The notes: a model not told the origin generated them from the sequence alone. A stretch of DNA of 64,000 bases from Patella vulgata (GCF_932274485.2 NC_065883.2:74793839-74857838), one strand, 5' to 3'; numbered from the stretch's first letter, positions 20,348 through 31,898 are shown. A program made the numbers and translations.

Positions 20348-20867
20348 GTAGAGTATTTTGCTGTATTTCCTAATTTAAAATCTGTATTTAAACTCAACGA
20401 AGTGTCGAGATTCAAGCCTGGTGTTAATGGAACAAGTAGTTTTATTTCATTTTCCAGATTAACCCCTTTTATATTAAACATAATCAAATTTTGAATGGAC
20501 TCTGACATCTCTACGCAGTGGTGTAATAGTCAGGGAAGAGGTGTTTGTTTATTTTTACCATGACATTGAATGCTGAAATAAGTTTATGTTTCATGGAGTG
20601 TATTAATTCGTGTGTGTGGATTTAAGTGATGATCTTTTCCAGTCGATAAACGAGTATTTCAACTCTTGTGAAATATTACTTAGACTAGTTTCACTGGTTA
20701 AAGGAGGCTATAACCTTTACCGAAGACATAAATTTGGGTTCAGAAAAGTGACGGAAAACGAATAACTGATGTGCTTAATATTTGTAATTGCAGTACACCA
20801 AGTGTAGGTTTAAATTTGGTATAAACCAGATAGATATTTATTTATTTGTTTTAATTTTAGGTGTAAA

Positions 20868-23800
20868 ATGGATAACGAGGATATTTTAGTGGATGACGGT
20901 AAGTAATTGTCTTCCAACCTCGTGGGTTTTCTCCGGGTCCTCCGGCTTCCTCCCACTGCAAGCGAATTACGGTATTGAAATAAAATTAAACCATATGTTA
21001 GTCCCGAAATGACCTAGTTTGTGTCGAGTGGACGTTAACCCCCATTTCTCTCCCCCTCTCTCCTTTCTTAGTAAATACTTGTAAATTAATATGGGAAGCT
21101 TGGCTGCGAAACCACTTTGTTTAGTTGACATGGCTAACAGTGTTATTATTGTAAGCCCTAATTTTGTGTTCCAGGCGACCCTGACCTTGAGACTAGAAGA
21201 AAACTTATAGAATTATATAAAGTTATAGTTAATCAACCAAATAATCAACTAGAGATTCTATATAAACACAGAGATATACTTGATATACCTATAACAGTTG
21301 GTAAGTCTATAACATAGAGATATATTTGATATACCTATAACAGTTGGTAAGTCTATAACATAGAGATATACTTGATATACCTATAACATAGAGATATATT
21401 TAATATACCTATAACAGTTGGTAAGTCCATATAACATAGAGATGTACGTACTTGATGAGCACAGTCGAATCTCATCTCGAATGCAACTTTTCCCCTCATC
21501 TCGTCAGCTGAGTAACAGTTTCGGAGTAACTGGGAGATCAATGAATTATCTCGACATATCTCGAAGACAACATTTCCCTCAAATTGGATTCAGACATCCG
21601 TTTGATAATATCTATCTATTATCACTTAAATACATCGAGTTGGGCGGGGCGGGGGGGGGGGGGGTATAGCATTGGATTGAAGGTTATGTTGATTTTAATA
21701 ATTAGTCGAAATACCCCATTCAATGCTCGATTTAAATACACATTGTGTTCCAGGTAATTAAATAGATGGATCTTTCGTTACCATAATATACGTCATATCC
21801 GGAAAGGGCCAATTATTAGAGAATGAAAGGTCAATAGATAAATTCTCAAAGTTCGCATTCCGAAAACAAAAGCTTAGGCCGAACCTTTAGGTCTCCATAT
21901 CATTGTCACATAACTCCAATTCTCCAAACCCTTAATTGGTTACCTGTCAGTGCCCGGATAGACTTTAAAGTACTCTGCCTAACATATCAGTGTGTCAGTG
22001 GAGAGGCTTCTGATTACCTCTGCAAATTAATTCAACGGTATATTCCAAAAAGACAGTTACGTTCAAACAATCTCAATCAGCTAGTGGTACCGAAGTGAAA
22101 ACTTGCTACCTTTGGACAAAGAGCGTTTGCTGCTGCTGCCGCTGAAAGATGGAATGCACTCCCAGTTGAACTCCGTTTTGTAACTGCTTGATCAATCTTC
22201 AAATCTCGATTTAAAAGTCATCTTCTCAAAATTCACTACTGAATTAGACCCCCCCCCCCCAAAAAAAAAACACCCCAAAAAACAAAACAAAAATAAACTT
22301 AGAGGCAAAAGTCTTTTGTATAGTTGTATGCGCTATGAGCACGATTTGTGGATTTGGCCCGGGGATCACGTGGCTAAGTGGGTAAGACGCTAGCTCGCTA
22401 GCCTGGAGGTCGGGTGTTCGGGTGTTCGATCCCTGCATTGGCCGAGAAAGTTCATCCAGATTTTCCGGCGTGGTTCTCCCTTGTCAGTGATGCAGGACGG
22501 AGGGGCTGACAAGGAAAGCTGTCTAGTCGTTCGGATGGGACGAAAAACCGAGGTCCCGTGTACACATTGGCGTGCACGTAAAAGATCCCTTGGCAGTTGG
22601 AATTCGATATAAGAGTAGGCCGTAGTGCCGCTGTCCGGGCAAAATTTCCCTCATAGCACACTGTATGGCGTATGCCCGTCTTCATTAGCCCAGGTTAGAA
22701 GCAGAACAGTAGGACGTTAAACCCCATTTCATTTCATTTCTGGATTTGGCCGCTATATAAATGGACATATTATTATTATTATTATATAGGGTTAGATGAA
22801 CAGTACCTTTAAATCTATTTTTTTTTTATTTATTTTATAACAGAATGTAAATTGGACTGTATGTGTATACCCCTATTTGAAATGCATCCGGGTCACAACC
22901 ATGATATTGAGTCAGACCACTACAAAATGGTGTATTCCTGGATGGAAACAGGTCTCTGCAGATGTCATTCCAATGGTCAACATTTCGAAAAGAAGAAATG
23001 TCAGAAAAAATTAATTCATGTCGCTGCAGTGGTACGAAACATTCCAGTTGTAGAGTATTGGGTACATTGTGGTCTGTCTTTAGATGAAGAAACCACATGG
23101 TCTTATTACACGCCTTTATTTTTATCTGTGGTGATCAATAGTACAGAAGTTCTAAAATATGTGATACAAAATGGCGCCGATGTTAACGTCGACTCACGGT
23201 CTGAAAGTTACACGCCATTAATGGAAGCCATAGTAACGAGAAAGAAAGAAATCGTCCAGATATTGTTGGATAATCCCAAACTTGACGTTAACCTTGTCAA
23301 TTGTCGAAACGAAACGGCTCTCACTATGGTTGTAAAAATGAGACAAAAAGAATTTCTTCCCTTGCTAATAGCTCGTGGAGCTGATCCTAACCACGTGGAC
23401 TGTACAGGTTTCACCCCACTGATTCACGCTGTACTGGAAGAAGATGACGAATTGTTAAAACAGTTGCTAGAACATGGTGCTGATATTAATAAAACTGACA
23501 AAAGAACTAGAGGTAAATCACCGTTACACATTGCTGTCCTTAATGGTAAGTTCGTGATAACATTTCTTTATGTCTTAATAACAGAACACAATTTTTATGG
23601 GAAACAATCACTGGTTTTATTCTAATAGCACGACGTTTCGACAAGTATCCTCTTATCGTTATCAAGCACAATATGTCTTATTGTCATCAGGGGGTGTGGA
23701 TGGCCGAATGGTTAACACGTACGCGCTGTACCATAAGGTGTGTCATTTAGTCAACTGGCGTGGTTTTGATTCCCCGGTTGTACGTGATAAGGTGTAGGGT

Positions 23801-25323
23801 CGCCTGTCCAACCTCATGGGTTTTCTCCGAGTACTCCTGCTTCCTTCCACTGCGAAAGACCCCTACGCGCATGCGAATTATTGAAATAAAATTGATCCAT
23901 GTTAGTCCCGAAATGATCCAGTGAGAGAGAGGAGAGATGGGGTTTAACGTCCACTCGACACAAACTAGGTCATTGCGAGACTAACATTGGTTCAGTTTTA
24001 TTTCAATAATTTGCTTGCGCCTAGGGGCCTGCGATATTTACTGGATTACGATCAGATTTGCTGCTCAACTTTCATTCATGATTTAATCATGAAATGGATA
24101 ATCGAGACTATTTAAGCGTACCGACTTTAGTAATGATGATCGAGGCTAGGTCGAAAATTCAATCGCTAAAATCTCAGTTCAGAAAGGGTCAATTTGACTG
24201 AAATTTTCAGCAAATTCCCTTTACATTATCTAGTTTTTAACTATTATAGTGAGAACTGCCATCTCTTTATCTTATCTCCCTTAATGTATCTTAAAATGAA
24301 AAATACCCTTTTTTATCCACTGTCTACAAATGTGTGTACTTGAATGATCATGATTTAGAAGACATTGTGACCCATTGTGCTCATTTTTTTTTTTTTTTTT
24401 TATTTGCAGAATTTTCTTGTATTGTGAAAGTGTTGCTGGAAAACGGTGCTAACCCTAATGTAGTCGCATCGGATGGTTATAGTCCGTTACTAATAGCAAC
24501 AGACAGCGGATCAGATGACATGCGCGATGTAATAAAGCTGCTGCTAGAAAATGATGCTGATGTCAACCATACTAATGAACAGGGCTATGCAGCCATACAT
24601 AACGCTGCATGGAATGGATTTCTACCGTCTGTCAATTTACTGTTGGAACATGGCTCTCCTCACGACCTGCGTACTTTAGACAAGAACACGCCTCTGACCC
24701 TGGCAGCTCAAAGAAAACATCCTGACATCATCGATCGTCTGCTGCCATTAAACTGTGACCTAAATAACAAGGATAGAGATTTGGATACCGCTCTCCATTA
24801 CGCCGCAATGAATGACGATTGTAGCACTATACGACGTTTATTACGTCACGGTGCTGATCCGGATGTGCAGAATCGCGTGTGTTCTACGCCATTGTGGAAC
24901 GCCGTTCACGCGGGGTCAGTTGAAATAGTAAAAATTCTCTTGAAACATAATGTTACTTTAGAAGTTGCTTCTGTTGGACTTCATCCGTATGACAACGATG
25001 AGGTATTGTATTCAGAACCAAAAACTCCCATGCAAATCATCGGTGAGAAATGTTTGATTGAGTTGGGCAGGATGTTGATTGAATCGGGATACAATATGGC
25101 GAAGGAAAGCTGGCTGTTAGATTCAATGGTTATACCAAAAGGACTGGAATCCAACGAAGCCTTCCGACAGTATCTGATTGAAGCCTACAGTACACCCCAG
25201 TCTTTGTTACTCCAGAGTAGAAATTTCTTCAGAAAATTGTTCGGTAAACACGTGACCGTAAAAACTGAAGCCCTAAATATTCCTGTTCCTCTTAAATCCT
25301 ATATAACGCTGAAACATTTGTGA
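20868..25323 (+). CDS. Gene A: ankyrin-repeat protein with SOCS-box-like C-terminus
   Basis: Four coding exons: 20868-20898, 21175-21300, 22844-23545, 24410-25323 (TGA at 25321), all phase 1 at the junctions, 590 residues. Start chosen at ATGGATAACGAG, just after an acceptor at 20860, because gene B has the same start. Residues 54-105 are Cys/His-rich (11 Cys or His). About 11-12 ankyrin repeats run from 107 to 516, with typical TPL..A and LL..GADPN motifs. Residues 551-590 resemble a SOCS box: SLLLQSRNFFRKLFG fits the Elongin-BC-binding helix except that the usual Cys is Ser, and IPVPLKSYI fits the LPLP..L..YL segment. ASB-type proteins are substrate receptors of Cullin-5 ubiquitin ligases; that role is inferred here. 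A tandem paralogue (gene B) lies 10 kb downstream on the same strand. The splice donor of exon 2 is repeated three times in the intron. It could also be a plain ankyrin protein if the SOCS box is degenerate. Confidence 0.92.
20908..21060 (+). mobile_element. SINE-A 3' half in intron 1 of gene A
   Basis: 5'-truncated; begins ttccaacctcgtgggttttc about 9 bases after the exon 1 donor and ends in CT-rich sequence. It makes up over half of the 276-base intron and has no partner in gene B. Confidence 0.9.
21301..21430 (+). repeat. Exon-end/splice-donor tandem repeat, gene A (3 donors)
   Basis: Starts exactly at the exon 2 donor. Units copy the last about 28 bases of exon 2, and in the long form also cagttggtaagtctat, the donor with its first intron bases. 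GT positions of the donor copies are 21301, 21347 and 21421 (spacing 46 and 74, that is 46 plus one 28-base short unit). Confidence 0.9.
21860..22793 (+). mobile_element. 5'-truncated L2/CR1-like LINE 3' end, interrupted by a SINE-B
   Basis: Within intron 2 of gene A, the plus strand shows the typical C-terminal tail of L2/CR1 reverse transcriptase: LHWLPVSARIDFKVL, then SGEASDYLCKLIQ, then AAAERWNALPVELR. One internal stop and one late stop are present. The 3' UTR includes the characteristic GCTATATAAATGGACAT and ends in an (ATT)n tail near 22793, as L2 elements do. A full SINE-B (22360-22740) sits in the UTR. Gene B lacks this LINE at the equivalent place, so it inserted after the gene duplication or was lost from B. 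Confidence 0.75.
22360..22740 (+). mobile_element. SINE-B, complete, with 11-bp target duplication
   Basis: Reference copy of the family. tRNA-like head with A box TGGCTAAGTGGG (22371-22382) and B box GGTGTTCGATCCC (22421-22433; an extra ggtgttcg precedes it), body with cgtgcacgtaaaagatccct, tail gttaaaccccatttcatttc. Target duplication tggatttggcc at 22349-22359 and 22741-22751. It lies in the 3' UTR of an L2-like LINE. Confidence 0.95.
23691..23925 (+). mobile_element. SINE-A copy, intron 3 of gene A
   Basis: Head with tggccgaatggttaacacg and B-box region ggttttgattcccc, ends atgatccagtgagagagagg, where it meets an opposite copy. Confidence 0.9.
23926..24028 (-). mobile_element. SINE-A 3' fragment, tail-to-tail with the previous copy
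   Basis: gagatggggtttaacgtcca to cttgcgcctaggggcc; the break joins directly to a TTAA-type MITE fragment. Confidence 0.88.
24029..24297 (+). mobile_element. TTAA-type MITE, left third missing, intron 3 of gene A
   Basis: From tgcgatatttactggattac to ccttaatgtatcttaaaa; ends about 110 bases before exon 4. Confidence 0.75.
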
Positions 25324-25364
25324 GCGTATTGTGACGTAGGAATTTGTCTTTTTATACACCCACA

Positions 25365-26240
25365 TGGAAATGTAGTCGTCTATTGCTGTCGCCCCCGTCG
25401 GTCCGTCTGTCGGTCGGCCGGTCCGTCCGTCGTCCAAAATTTCTTGTGAACACACTATAGACGACATTCATCATCTGATTGCTTTGAAATTATTTACATG
25501 AGTGAGATGACGAAGCCAATTTAATTTCAATAGTTTACGTTAATTTCTTCTGAATTATGACGTTCGATCCCTGCATTGGCCGAGAATGTTCATCCAGATA
25601 TTCCGGCGTGGTTCTCCCTTGTCAGTGATGCAGGACGGAGGGGCTGACAAGGAAAACTGTCTAGTCGTTCGGATGGGACGAAAACCCGAGGTCCCGTTTA
25701 GACATTGGCGTGCACGTAAAAGATCCCTTGACAGTTGGAATTCGATATAAAAGTAGGCCGTAGTGCCGCTGTCCGGGCAAAATTTCCCTCATAGCACACT
25801 GTATGGCGTATGCCCGTCTTCATTAGCCCAGTTCGGAGCAAAACAGTTGAACGTCAAACCCCTTTTCATTTCATTTGGAATTATCGCCCTTGTTTAAATT
25901 TGATGCTCCTTGTGGATGCTCTAACTAACGACACAAGTTATCATTGGAGATGTATGAAATCTATATGCATCATTTAATTTAGTGAAGTGAAATGAAGGAA
26001 CCTGTAGAATTTCAGCAATTGCTGTTAATTATGCCAAGGGTTATGGCCCTTGTGTCACTTTGTAAACGCTCTACCGACAAAAGTTATCTTCCGATCAGTA
26101 TGGAATTTATATGCATCATTTAAATTAGTAAAACGAAGACGCCTATTGAATTTCAGCAATTTCCGTTAATTACTTCTAGAGCTGTTATAGTATACAGATA
26201 TTACGTTCTGATCTTTAGTCATACATGTCTTATCAAATCT
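25365..26240. repeat. Unclassified dispersed repeat, interrupted by SINE-B
   Basis: Starts with CCGT-rich DNA (25385-25435). The part after 25880 has two similar halves (ttatggcccttgt, cactttgtaaacgctctacc, acaaaagttatcttccgatc). A relative lies in intron 3 of gene B (41465-41870). Confidence 0.6.
25562..25877 (+). mobile_element. SINE-B copy, head truncated at the B box
   Basis: Begins acgttcgatccctgcattgg and is otherwise complete to ttttcatttcattt. Inserted in the repeat 25365-26240. Confidence 0.9.
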
Positions 26241-26399
26241 CACCGAAAAGTCCTTTTTCCTGCACAGTTCATTCACATTATAATTATTAAACATTTAATG
26301 GTTTTCAAGATCTCTTATTTAACTTTTATATAGTTAGAGTCGAAACATTAATTGCGGTTTCCTGCAATGTTATGTTCAGACCAAGTTTAGAAAGTTACT

Positions 26400-27260
26400 T
26401 AACACTGATGATAAGGGTTAGTCGCGTTAGGGTATATATGGGAGTGAGTCCCGTCTCTCTTTACTCACTCACACTGTATATACCAGCACCCGAAATAAAC
26501 GTCAGTGTTCCTAAAAGTATTATTTTCCTCTAGGTAAGTCTAAACTACACTATGTCTATTTTGATATTTTAATTGTCTTATTGTAATATTTTAATTGTCT
26601 TATATTTTATGTATATTACTACATATTGAGGAGCGTACGCCCGTCTTCATTAGCCCAGGTTAGGAGCAGAAAAGTAGGACGTTAAACTTCATTTCATTTC
26701 ATTTCATTTTACATATTGAGGAGCAAATAGAATAGCCTCTAATAATGAGCATACAATGTTGGTACATTTGAAAGACCACATAATTAGAGTATGCGTTAAT
26801 AATGAAATCTTTGTTTCGTTAATAATATCCACGAGCGTATTGAGTGACATATAAACGATGTACAATGTTCAAAGTAGAACTCTACATCTCACCCAGCTCT
26901 AATGGATTATATAGATTACATCTAGAATTAATAATGTAAATATTCTGCAAATATTACACGCACGCATGCATGCTCCATATAAAGGACATCGCATGCACAT
27001 GCGCTACGTATGGTATCCTTAACGTTCACTTTATTACATAAAGTACGTTAGCTTTATTACATAAAGCATAAAAATATATAATGATATATCAGTCGACATT
27101 TTATATTTCTTATTGTTATAGTAATATGTATTTTGTATTTTCTTTATTCATTATTATGCATTTAATATTATTATAAGACTCACTCACATTGTATATACCA
27201 GCACCCGAAATAAACGTCAGTCTTCCTAAAAATATTATTTTCCTCTAGTTTGTAGACGCT
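26400..27260. repeat. ~73-bp direct repeat; possible LTR-type fossil
   Basis: gtatataccagcacccgaaa + taaacgtcagt... to ttattttcctctag occurs at 26459-26533 and 27177-27250. The first copy is preceded by a TATA-like gggtatatatggg and both contain AATAAA, a layout seen in LTRs. No coding parts were recognised between them, so this is a tentative label; a simple dispersed duplication is equally possible. Confidence 0.3.
26636..26708 (+). mobile_element. SINE-B 3' tip
   Basis: gcgtacgcccgtcttcatta to four copies of catttcatttc-type tail. Confidence 0.85.
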
Positions 27261-27850
27261 CCAGTACCACGGTCACCCCCTAACGACAAAGCCTCGTCGT
27301 ATATTTAGTATTGCTGTGGGACAAGGGTTTCCAGTTGCACATTATCGGAAGACGCCCCTAGGCTATACAATCTTCCCGAGGCGCATTATTTCCAACGGAT
27401 TATCAAGGTATCCTCGAGTAAGGACGATAGATAATCGGAGATAAGGAAAGAACCCGTTCCCAGAGCTATGACCCTTGTTTCACTTTCAATTAGTGAAACG
27501 AAGCAACACACTGAAAAGAAACAATTTATAATATTTAAGCATTCATTCTGTCAAAGACATCTCTAGAGAAGAGAGGGCATACTGAATTTCAGATCCAAGA
27601 GGAGAATACATACAAATATTCACAAATATACTGTACCAATGTTCATAACCTAGATCAAAATCAGTGTAACTTATATGAACAGGCCTATTTATAGGAAATA
27701 TTTAAATTACAGGTTTTACATAATTATAACAACATAAATTAGCATTTACATGTTAATAAACATATACCGCTGCTAAATTAGTCTTGTGAATAACCAGTAC
27801 AAAAGGAGGTCAAGTCGGGTTGCCACCGACCACGCCAAGCTAGAAAACTT
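27260..27850. other. Spacer, nothing recognised
   Basis: Includes a GC-richer stretch (27250-27460) that looks unlike the AT-rich surroundings but shows no frame or repeat match in the window. Confidence 0.35.
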
Positions 27851-27851
27851 G

Positions 27852-27953
27852 GAGAGAGAGAAATGAGGTTTAACGTCCACTCGCTTGGGCGTAGGGGTCT
27901 TTAGCAGTGGGAGGAGACCGGAGGACCCGGAGAAAAACCCACGAGGTTGGAAG
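27852..27953 (-). mobile_element. SINE-A fragment with internal deletion
   Basis: gagagaaatgaggtttaacg joins directly to cgcttgggcgtaggggtctt and ends acccacgaggttgga. Confidence 0.85.
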
Positions 27954-27954
27954 A

Positions 27955-28815
27955 AAACTTGGACCAATGCATATTTCTCCAAAATTATTAATTGACACAT
28001 ATTAAAACCTTATCCAAGTGCTGTACTATGATTTTCGATACAATTTAATACCCCATTCCCCATTAAAATAGCAGATAAACATCTTTCTTTCATCCCTGCT
28101 CTACTCCCGCTAGAAATCTTTAAGTGTGGATACAATCGGTTCCATATAGAATTTGGAATGGGCGTTTAACGAAAAATAGTTAACGAACAATTTGTAACGA
28201 AATATTATAAAATTGAAAGCATTGAAAACTAACGTTCATCACAACCAATATGGTACATATGACGAACACGTATAATAGTCAGACATTTTATTTCTCTGCT
28301 ATATTTTAAGTATGTTGCATTCCGGTGAATTTTTTTACGCCGATTGATACTATGTGCTTAGCAGTTCAAACCATCAAAAGTAATCCTATTTGCAGCCATG
28401 AAAGAAAAAGTAAGAGTGTATCTTTTTCTGTACTGTAGGAACAATATGAATATTGTACCCTTAAACAAGTCCACAAAAAATTTGTACTGAAATTTATTTT
28501 AAAATTAGTGCTTGGATTGAAATCGATCTAGGCTTAAAATGGGTGATAATATACATACGTGAAACCCAAAATTTTATCCATAAAATGGCTATTTGAACTA
28601 CAGTCCTTTACAGCGACATCAGGTTGTAACCACTTCAGCATGTCACTTCTTGCTCCTAGGGGGTATCATACCGTAAGTTTGGTTAAAAACTTCCAACCCC
28701 TCATTGTAGCAATTACTAATTACCTCAGCATTGTTCCGCGGTATATGTTTTTCTTTCTTTATTACAAATGGCCCCCGAAACCACAGAATACACGACTGGT
28801 TGTTAAACGTCCATT
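27955..28815. other. Spacer, nothing recognised
   Basis: AT-rich. A 101-codon plus-strand frame at 28559-28864 has no recognisable domain and runs into a repeat, so it is not called. Confidence 0.4.
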
Positions 28816-28819
28816 GTGT

Positions 28820-28960
28820 CTTAAATATTGGATATTAGAATCCCATATTTTCACGGCAAGTTAACAACATCAATATTGATTGAAATGGACCAATATTGTT
28901 TTTTAATTCATGTTTTTATTTTCAAATATTGTGGGAAATATTGAATTAGAGGTTTAGCTC
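28820..28960 (+). repeat. Dispersed repeat, related to 15570-16075
   Basis: tattggatattagaatccca, ttttcacggcaagttaacaa and attattgaatta-like strings match 15570-15703 and serve as an empty-site relative for the SINE-B there. Confidence 0.75.
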
Positions 28961-29036
28961 CTTTAAAAAAATGTATTATTCTTCCATATAAATGTTTTAC
29001 AGTCTTCACATCTATCACATAGCTATATTCACTACA

Positions 29037-29308
29037 GAAGGTTGGATGACCGAATGGTTAGCGCGTGCACGCTGCATCATAAGGTCTGTCATTGAGTCAA
29101 CTGGCGTTGTATCGAATGCCCGGTTGTACGTGACAAGAAGTAGAGTCGCATGTCTAACCTCGTGGGTTTTCTCTGGGTCCTTCGGTTTCCTGCCACTGCT
29201 AAAAAACCCTATGCGCAAGCGAATTATTGAAATAAGGTTCAACAATATGTTAGTCCAGAATAACCCGGTTTGTGGCGAGGGGACGTTGAACCCCATTTCT
29301 CTATTTAT
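29037..29308 (+). mobile_element. SINE-A copy, full length
   Basis: Head gaccgaatggttagcgcg, B-box region gtatcgaatgcccg (mutated), body to ggacgttgaaccccatttct. Sits at the 3' end of the LINE remnant. Confidence 0.9.
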
Positions 29309-29945
29309 ATATTCACTACAAGCTACAAGATGCAGTTTACAAAATATTGTATTCTTTACATATTATCATACAGCTTTACAGCTTAGCAATTATATTCCAT
29401 TTTCTATTAAAATACGTAGTTTTCCATTTTTCCTAGATATGTATTTTCCAATTTTGTAATAAAAATGAATAAACTTCAATAAAGCTTGGAAATTAAGGGA
29501 GTTTTTGGTTATACTACTGCGGAAGATGTAATATTTGCTACATATGAAAATTGACAACTGGGGGTGTCTCCTGTTTACCAAGCATTATATCGTTATATGA
29601 AATAGACATCGAGCAACCCATACTTTTCAAGAGCATTATACATAACTCATCTTTCCAAATATTTTGAGATGCAGAGCATTTATAATAATTATAAGTGATC
29701 AAAAGTGTCATCTTTTTCCCCCACAGAATGAAAACAGTTTCTTAGTTTGATATTGTAAAGATATATTTTGTGGTAATAATTCTGTGTAGAAATTTGAGCT
29801 GAAACTCTAGCAACTCTGTGCCCAGTGTCACGTTTTTTGGTAGAGCACATATTTTTTTCCCACAGTCTTCTAGACAGGGTTAGGTTATGGATATTCATCC
29901 ATTTCATTTCATTTTTGCATTCTTTTTCCTTTGGATCCTTCATCC

Positions 29946-30141
29946 TTACTGGCGTGGTTTCGATTCCCCGCTTGTACGTGACAAGGAGTAGGGGGGTCGC
30001 CTATCCAACCTCGTGGGTTTTCTCTGGTTTCCTCCCACTGCTAAAGACCGACCTCTACGCGCGCAAGCGAATGATTTAAATAAAATTGAACCATATGTTA
30101 GTCTCGAAATGACCTAGTTTGTGTTGAGTGGACGTTAAATC

Positions 30142-30177
<36 letters not shown>

Positions 30178-30178
30178 G
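29946..30178 (+). mobile_element. SINE-A copy, head truncated, inserted in LINE
   Basis: From actggcgtggtttcgattcc to a (CT)n tail; contains small duplications (ggggggtcgcc, gcgcgcaagcg). Confidence 0.88.
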
Positions 30179-30660
30179 GATCCTATCGATTAAGAAATAG
30201 TATATATGTTTACAACCCTTAGATTTGCTAAGTCAGTCTGGATAGGCCTGAGACGCTGGGTTTTCGCAAATGAGAATGTACATGGTTTGATATCATATTT
30301 TCCACTTTTTAGGGAGAGATCTCAGCAAATCGTTTTTTATTTTGTCAAATGTTTTGATCATGGGTTTATCATTTATGAGGTCATTGACATTTCGGACTTC
30401 CTTTTGAACCAATTTTTAATAAATCTATATCTGTTTGTTTTTATTGTACTAGATGGGTTGTAATAGAATATTTTCAATGTTCATCTTTGTATTATCATGT
30501 TCGAGAACATTCTCAACAAAACTCAACCCATTCTTTATAGCTGTCCTTCAAGAATGGATTGTCGATCACCTCAAGTATTTTGGAGTTTAAATTGGATCCC
30601 ACTACAGAGAAATTTTAAATAATGGTCCATAAAAAGATTCCAGTTACTATTTTGGCTATG

Positions 30661-30887
30661 AGGGGGGTTGGATAGCCGAACGGTTAGCGTGTGCGCGTTG
30701 TATAATAAATTCTGTCATTGAGTCAGCTGGCGTGGTTTCGATTCCCCGGTTGTACGTGACAAGGGGTATGGTCGCCTATCCAACCTCGTGGATTTTCTCC
30801 GGGTCCTACGTGCAAGTATTGAAATAAAATTGAACCATATGTTAGTCCCGAAATGACCTAGTTTGTGTCAAGTGGACGTTAAACCCC

Positions 30888-30942
<55 letters not shown>
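30661..30942 (+). mobile_element. SINE-A copy with central deletion and long (CT)n
   Basis: Head tagccgaacggttagcgtg, B box ggtttcgattcccc; the segment between gggtcctac and gcaagtattgaaataaa is missing; CT tail of about 25 units. Confidence 0.9.
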
Positions 30943-31177
30943 CTTTTGGCTATATGAAATTCTGATCCAAGATGTTTTTATACTCTACTTATTGGATATA
31001 TTAATATCAGTAAAATTTAAACCTCTGTCTTCAATTGATTTGGTAAATCTTGGACATTTAATTCGGTCGTTTCCATGATTCAATATAAATTTGAATTCTA
31101 TATAATCAGGCTTTTTGAGATCAGAACATTCTGTGTTTGGGTAATCCAGAGAACACGTTAATTTTCGTTCAGTCCAA

Positions 31178-31412
31178 ATGAAATGAAATGAAATGGGGTG
31201 TAACGTCCTACTGTTCTGCTCTGACTCGAGTAATAAAGACGGGCATATTCCATACAGTGTGCTATGAGGGACATTTTACCCGGGCAGCGGCATTATGGCC
31301 TACTCTTATATCGAATTCCAACTGCCAAATGATCTTTTACGTGCACGCAAACGTATACATGGGACCTCTGTTTTTTACGTCTCATCCGAATGATTAGACA
31401 GCTGTCTTTATA
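31178..31412 (-). mobile_element. SINE-B copy without head, joined to a MITE end
   Basis: gaaatgaaatggggtgtaac to gattagacagctgtct; immediately followed by the terminal 60 bases of a TTAA-type MITE (31414-31475). Confidence 0.85.
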
Positions 31413-31508
31413 GCAAGAATGGTCAGCTCTTTATCTAAATCTTACATACTGTATCTTTACATTGCTTAACGAATATATATATTGACCTTTAATTCTATTA
31501 TTTTTGGG

Positions 31509-31792
31509 AGCCACGTTGGCTAAGTGAGTAAGACGCTGGCTCACTAGCCTGGAGGTCGCTGGCTCGCTCCCGGTGTTGGTCGAGAAAGTTCATCGGGATT
31601 TTCTGATATGGCTTCCTCGTGTCAGTGAGGGTTTGACAAGGGCAGCTGTCTAGTTGGAATTCGATATAAGAGTAGTGCTGCTGTCCGTGCAAAATTCCAC
31701 TCATAGCACACTGTATAGCGCATGCCCGTCTCCATTAGCCCAGTTCGGAGCAGAACAGTAGGAGGTTAAACCCCATTTCATTTCATTTCACC
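31509..31792 (+). mobile_element. SINE-B copy, full head, internal deletion
   Basis: A box tggctaagtgagtaagacg, degenerate B box (ctggctcgctcccgg), deleted middle, normal tail. Confidence 0.88.
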
Positions 31793-31896
31793 TCTAACAT
31801 TTTACGTAATCATTGACCGAAGAACATCTACGCATAGTACGAATATAATATAATGGCGACAGTGGGTCGCCTTGTCTACAGTCTCTTCTCCAGCTT

Positions 31897-31898
<2 letters not shown>

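Larger units (their letters stand above)
20070..25350 (+). repeat. Duplicated block, copy A
   Basis: Homology with 33570-42885 starts immediately after a minus-strand SINE-A copy present in both loci (19855-20063 and 33263-33565) and ends about 30 bases after the stop codon. It covers the promoter, noncoding exon, all coding exons and parts of introns. Sharing of the flanking SINE suggests the duplication took that SINE along. Confidence 0.85.

Noticed and set aside
22835-23414. Minus-strand frames opposite gene A exon 3 (and 39690-40182 in gene B)
   Set aside because: Shadows of the ankyrin exons, conserved only because the sense strand is.
28559-28864. 101-codon plus-strand frame
   Set aside because: No recognisable domain, AT-rich, and its end lies in a dispersed repeat.
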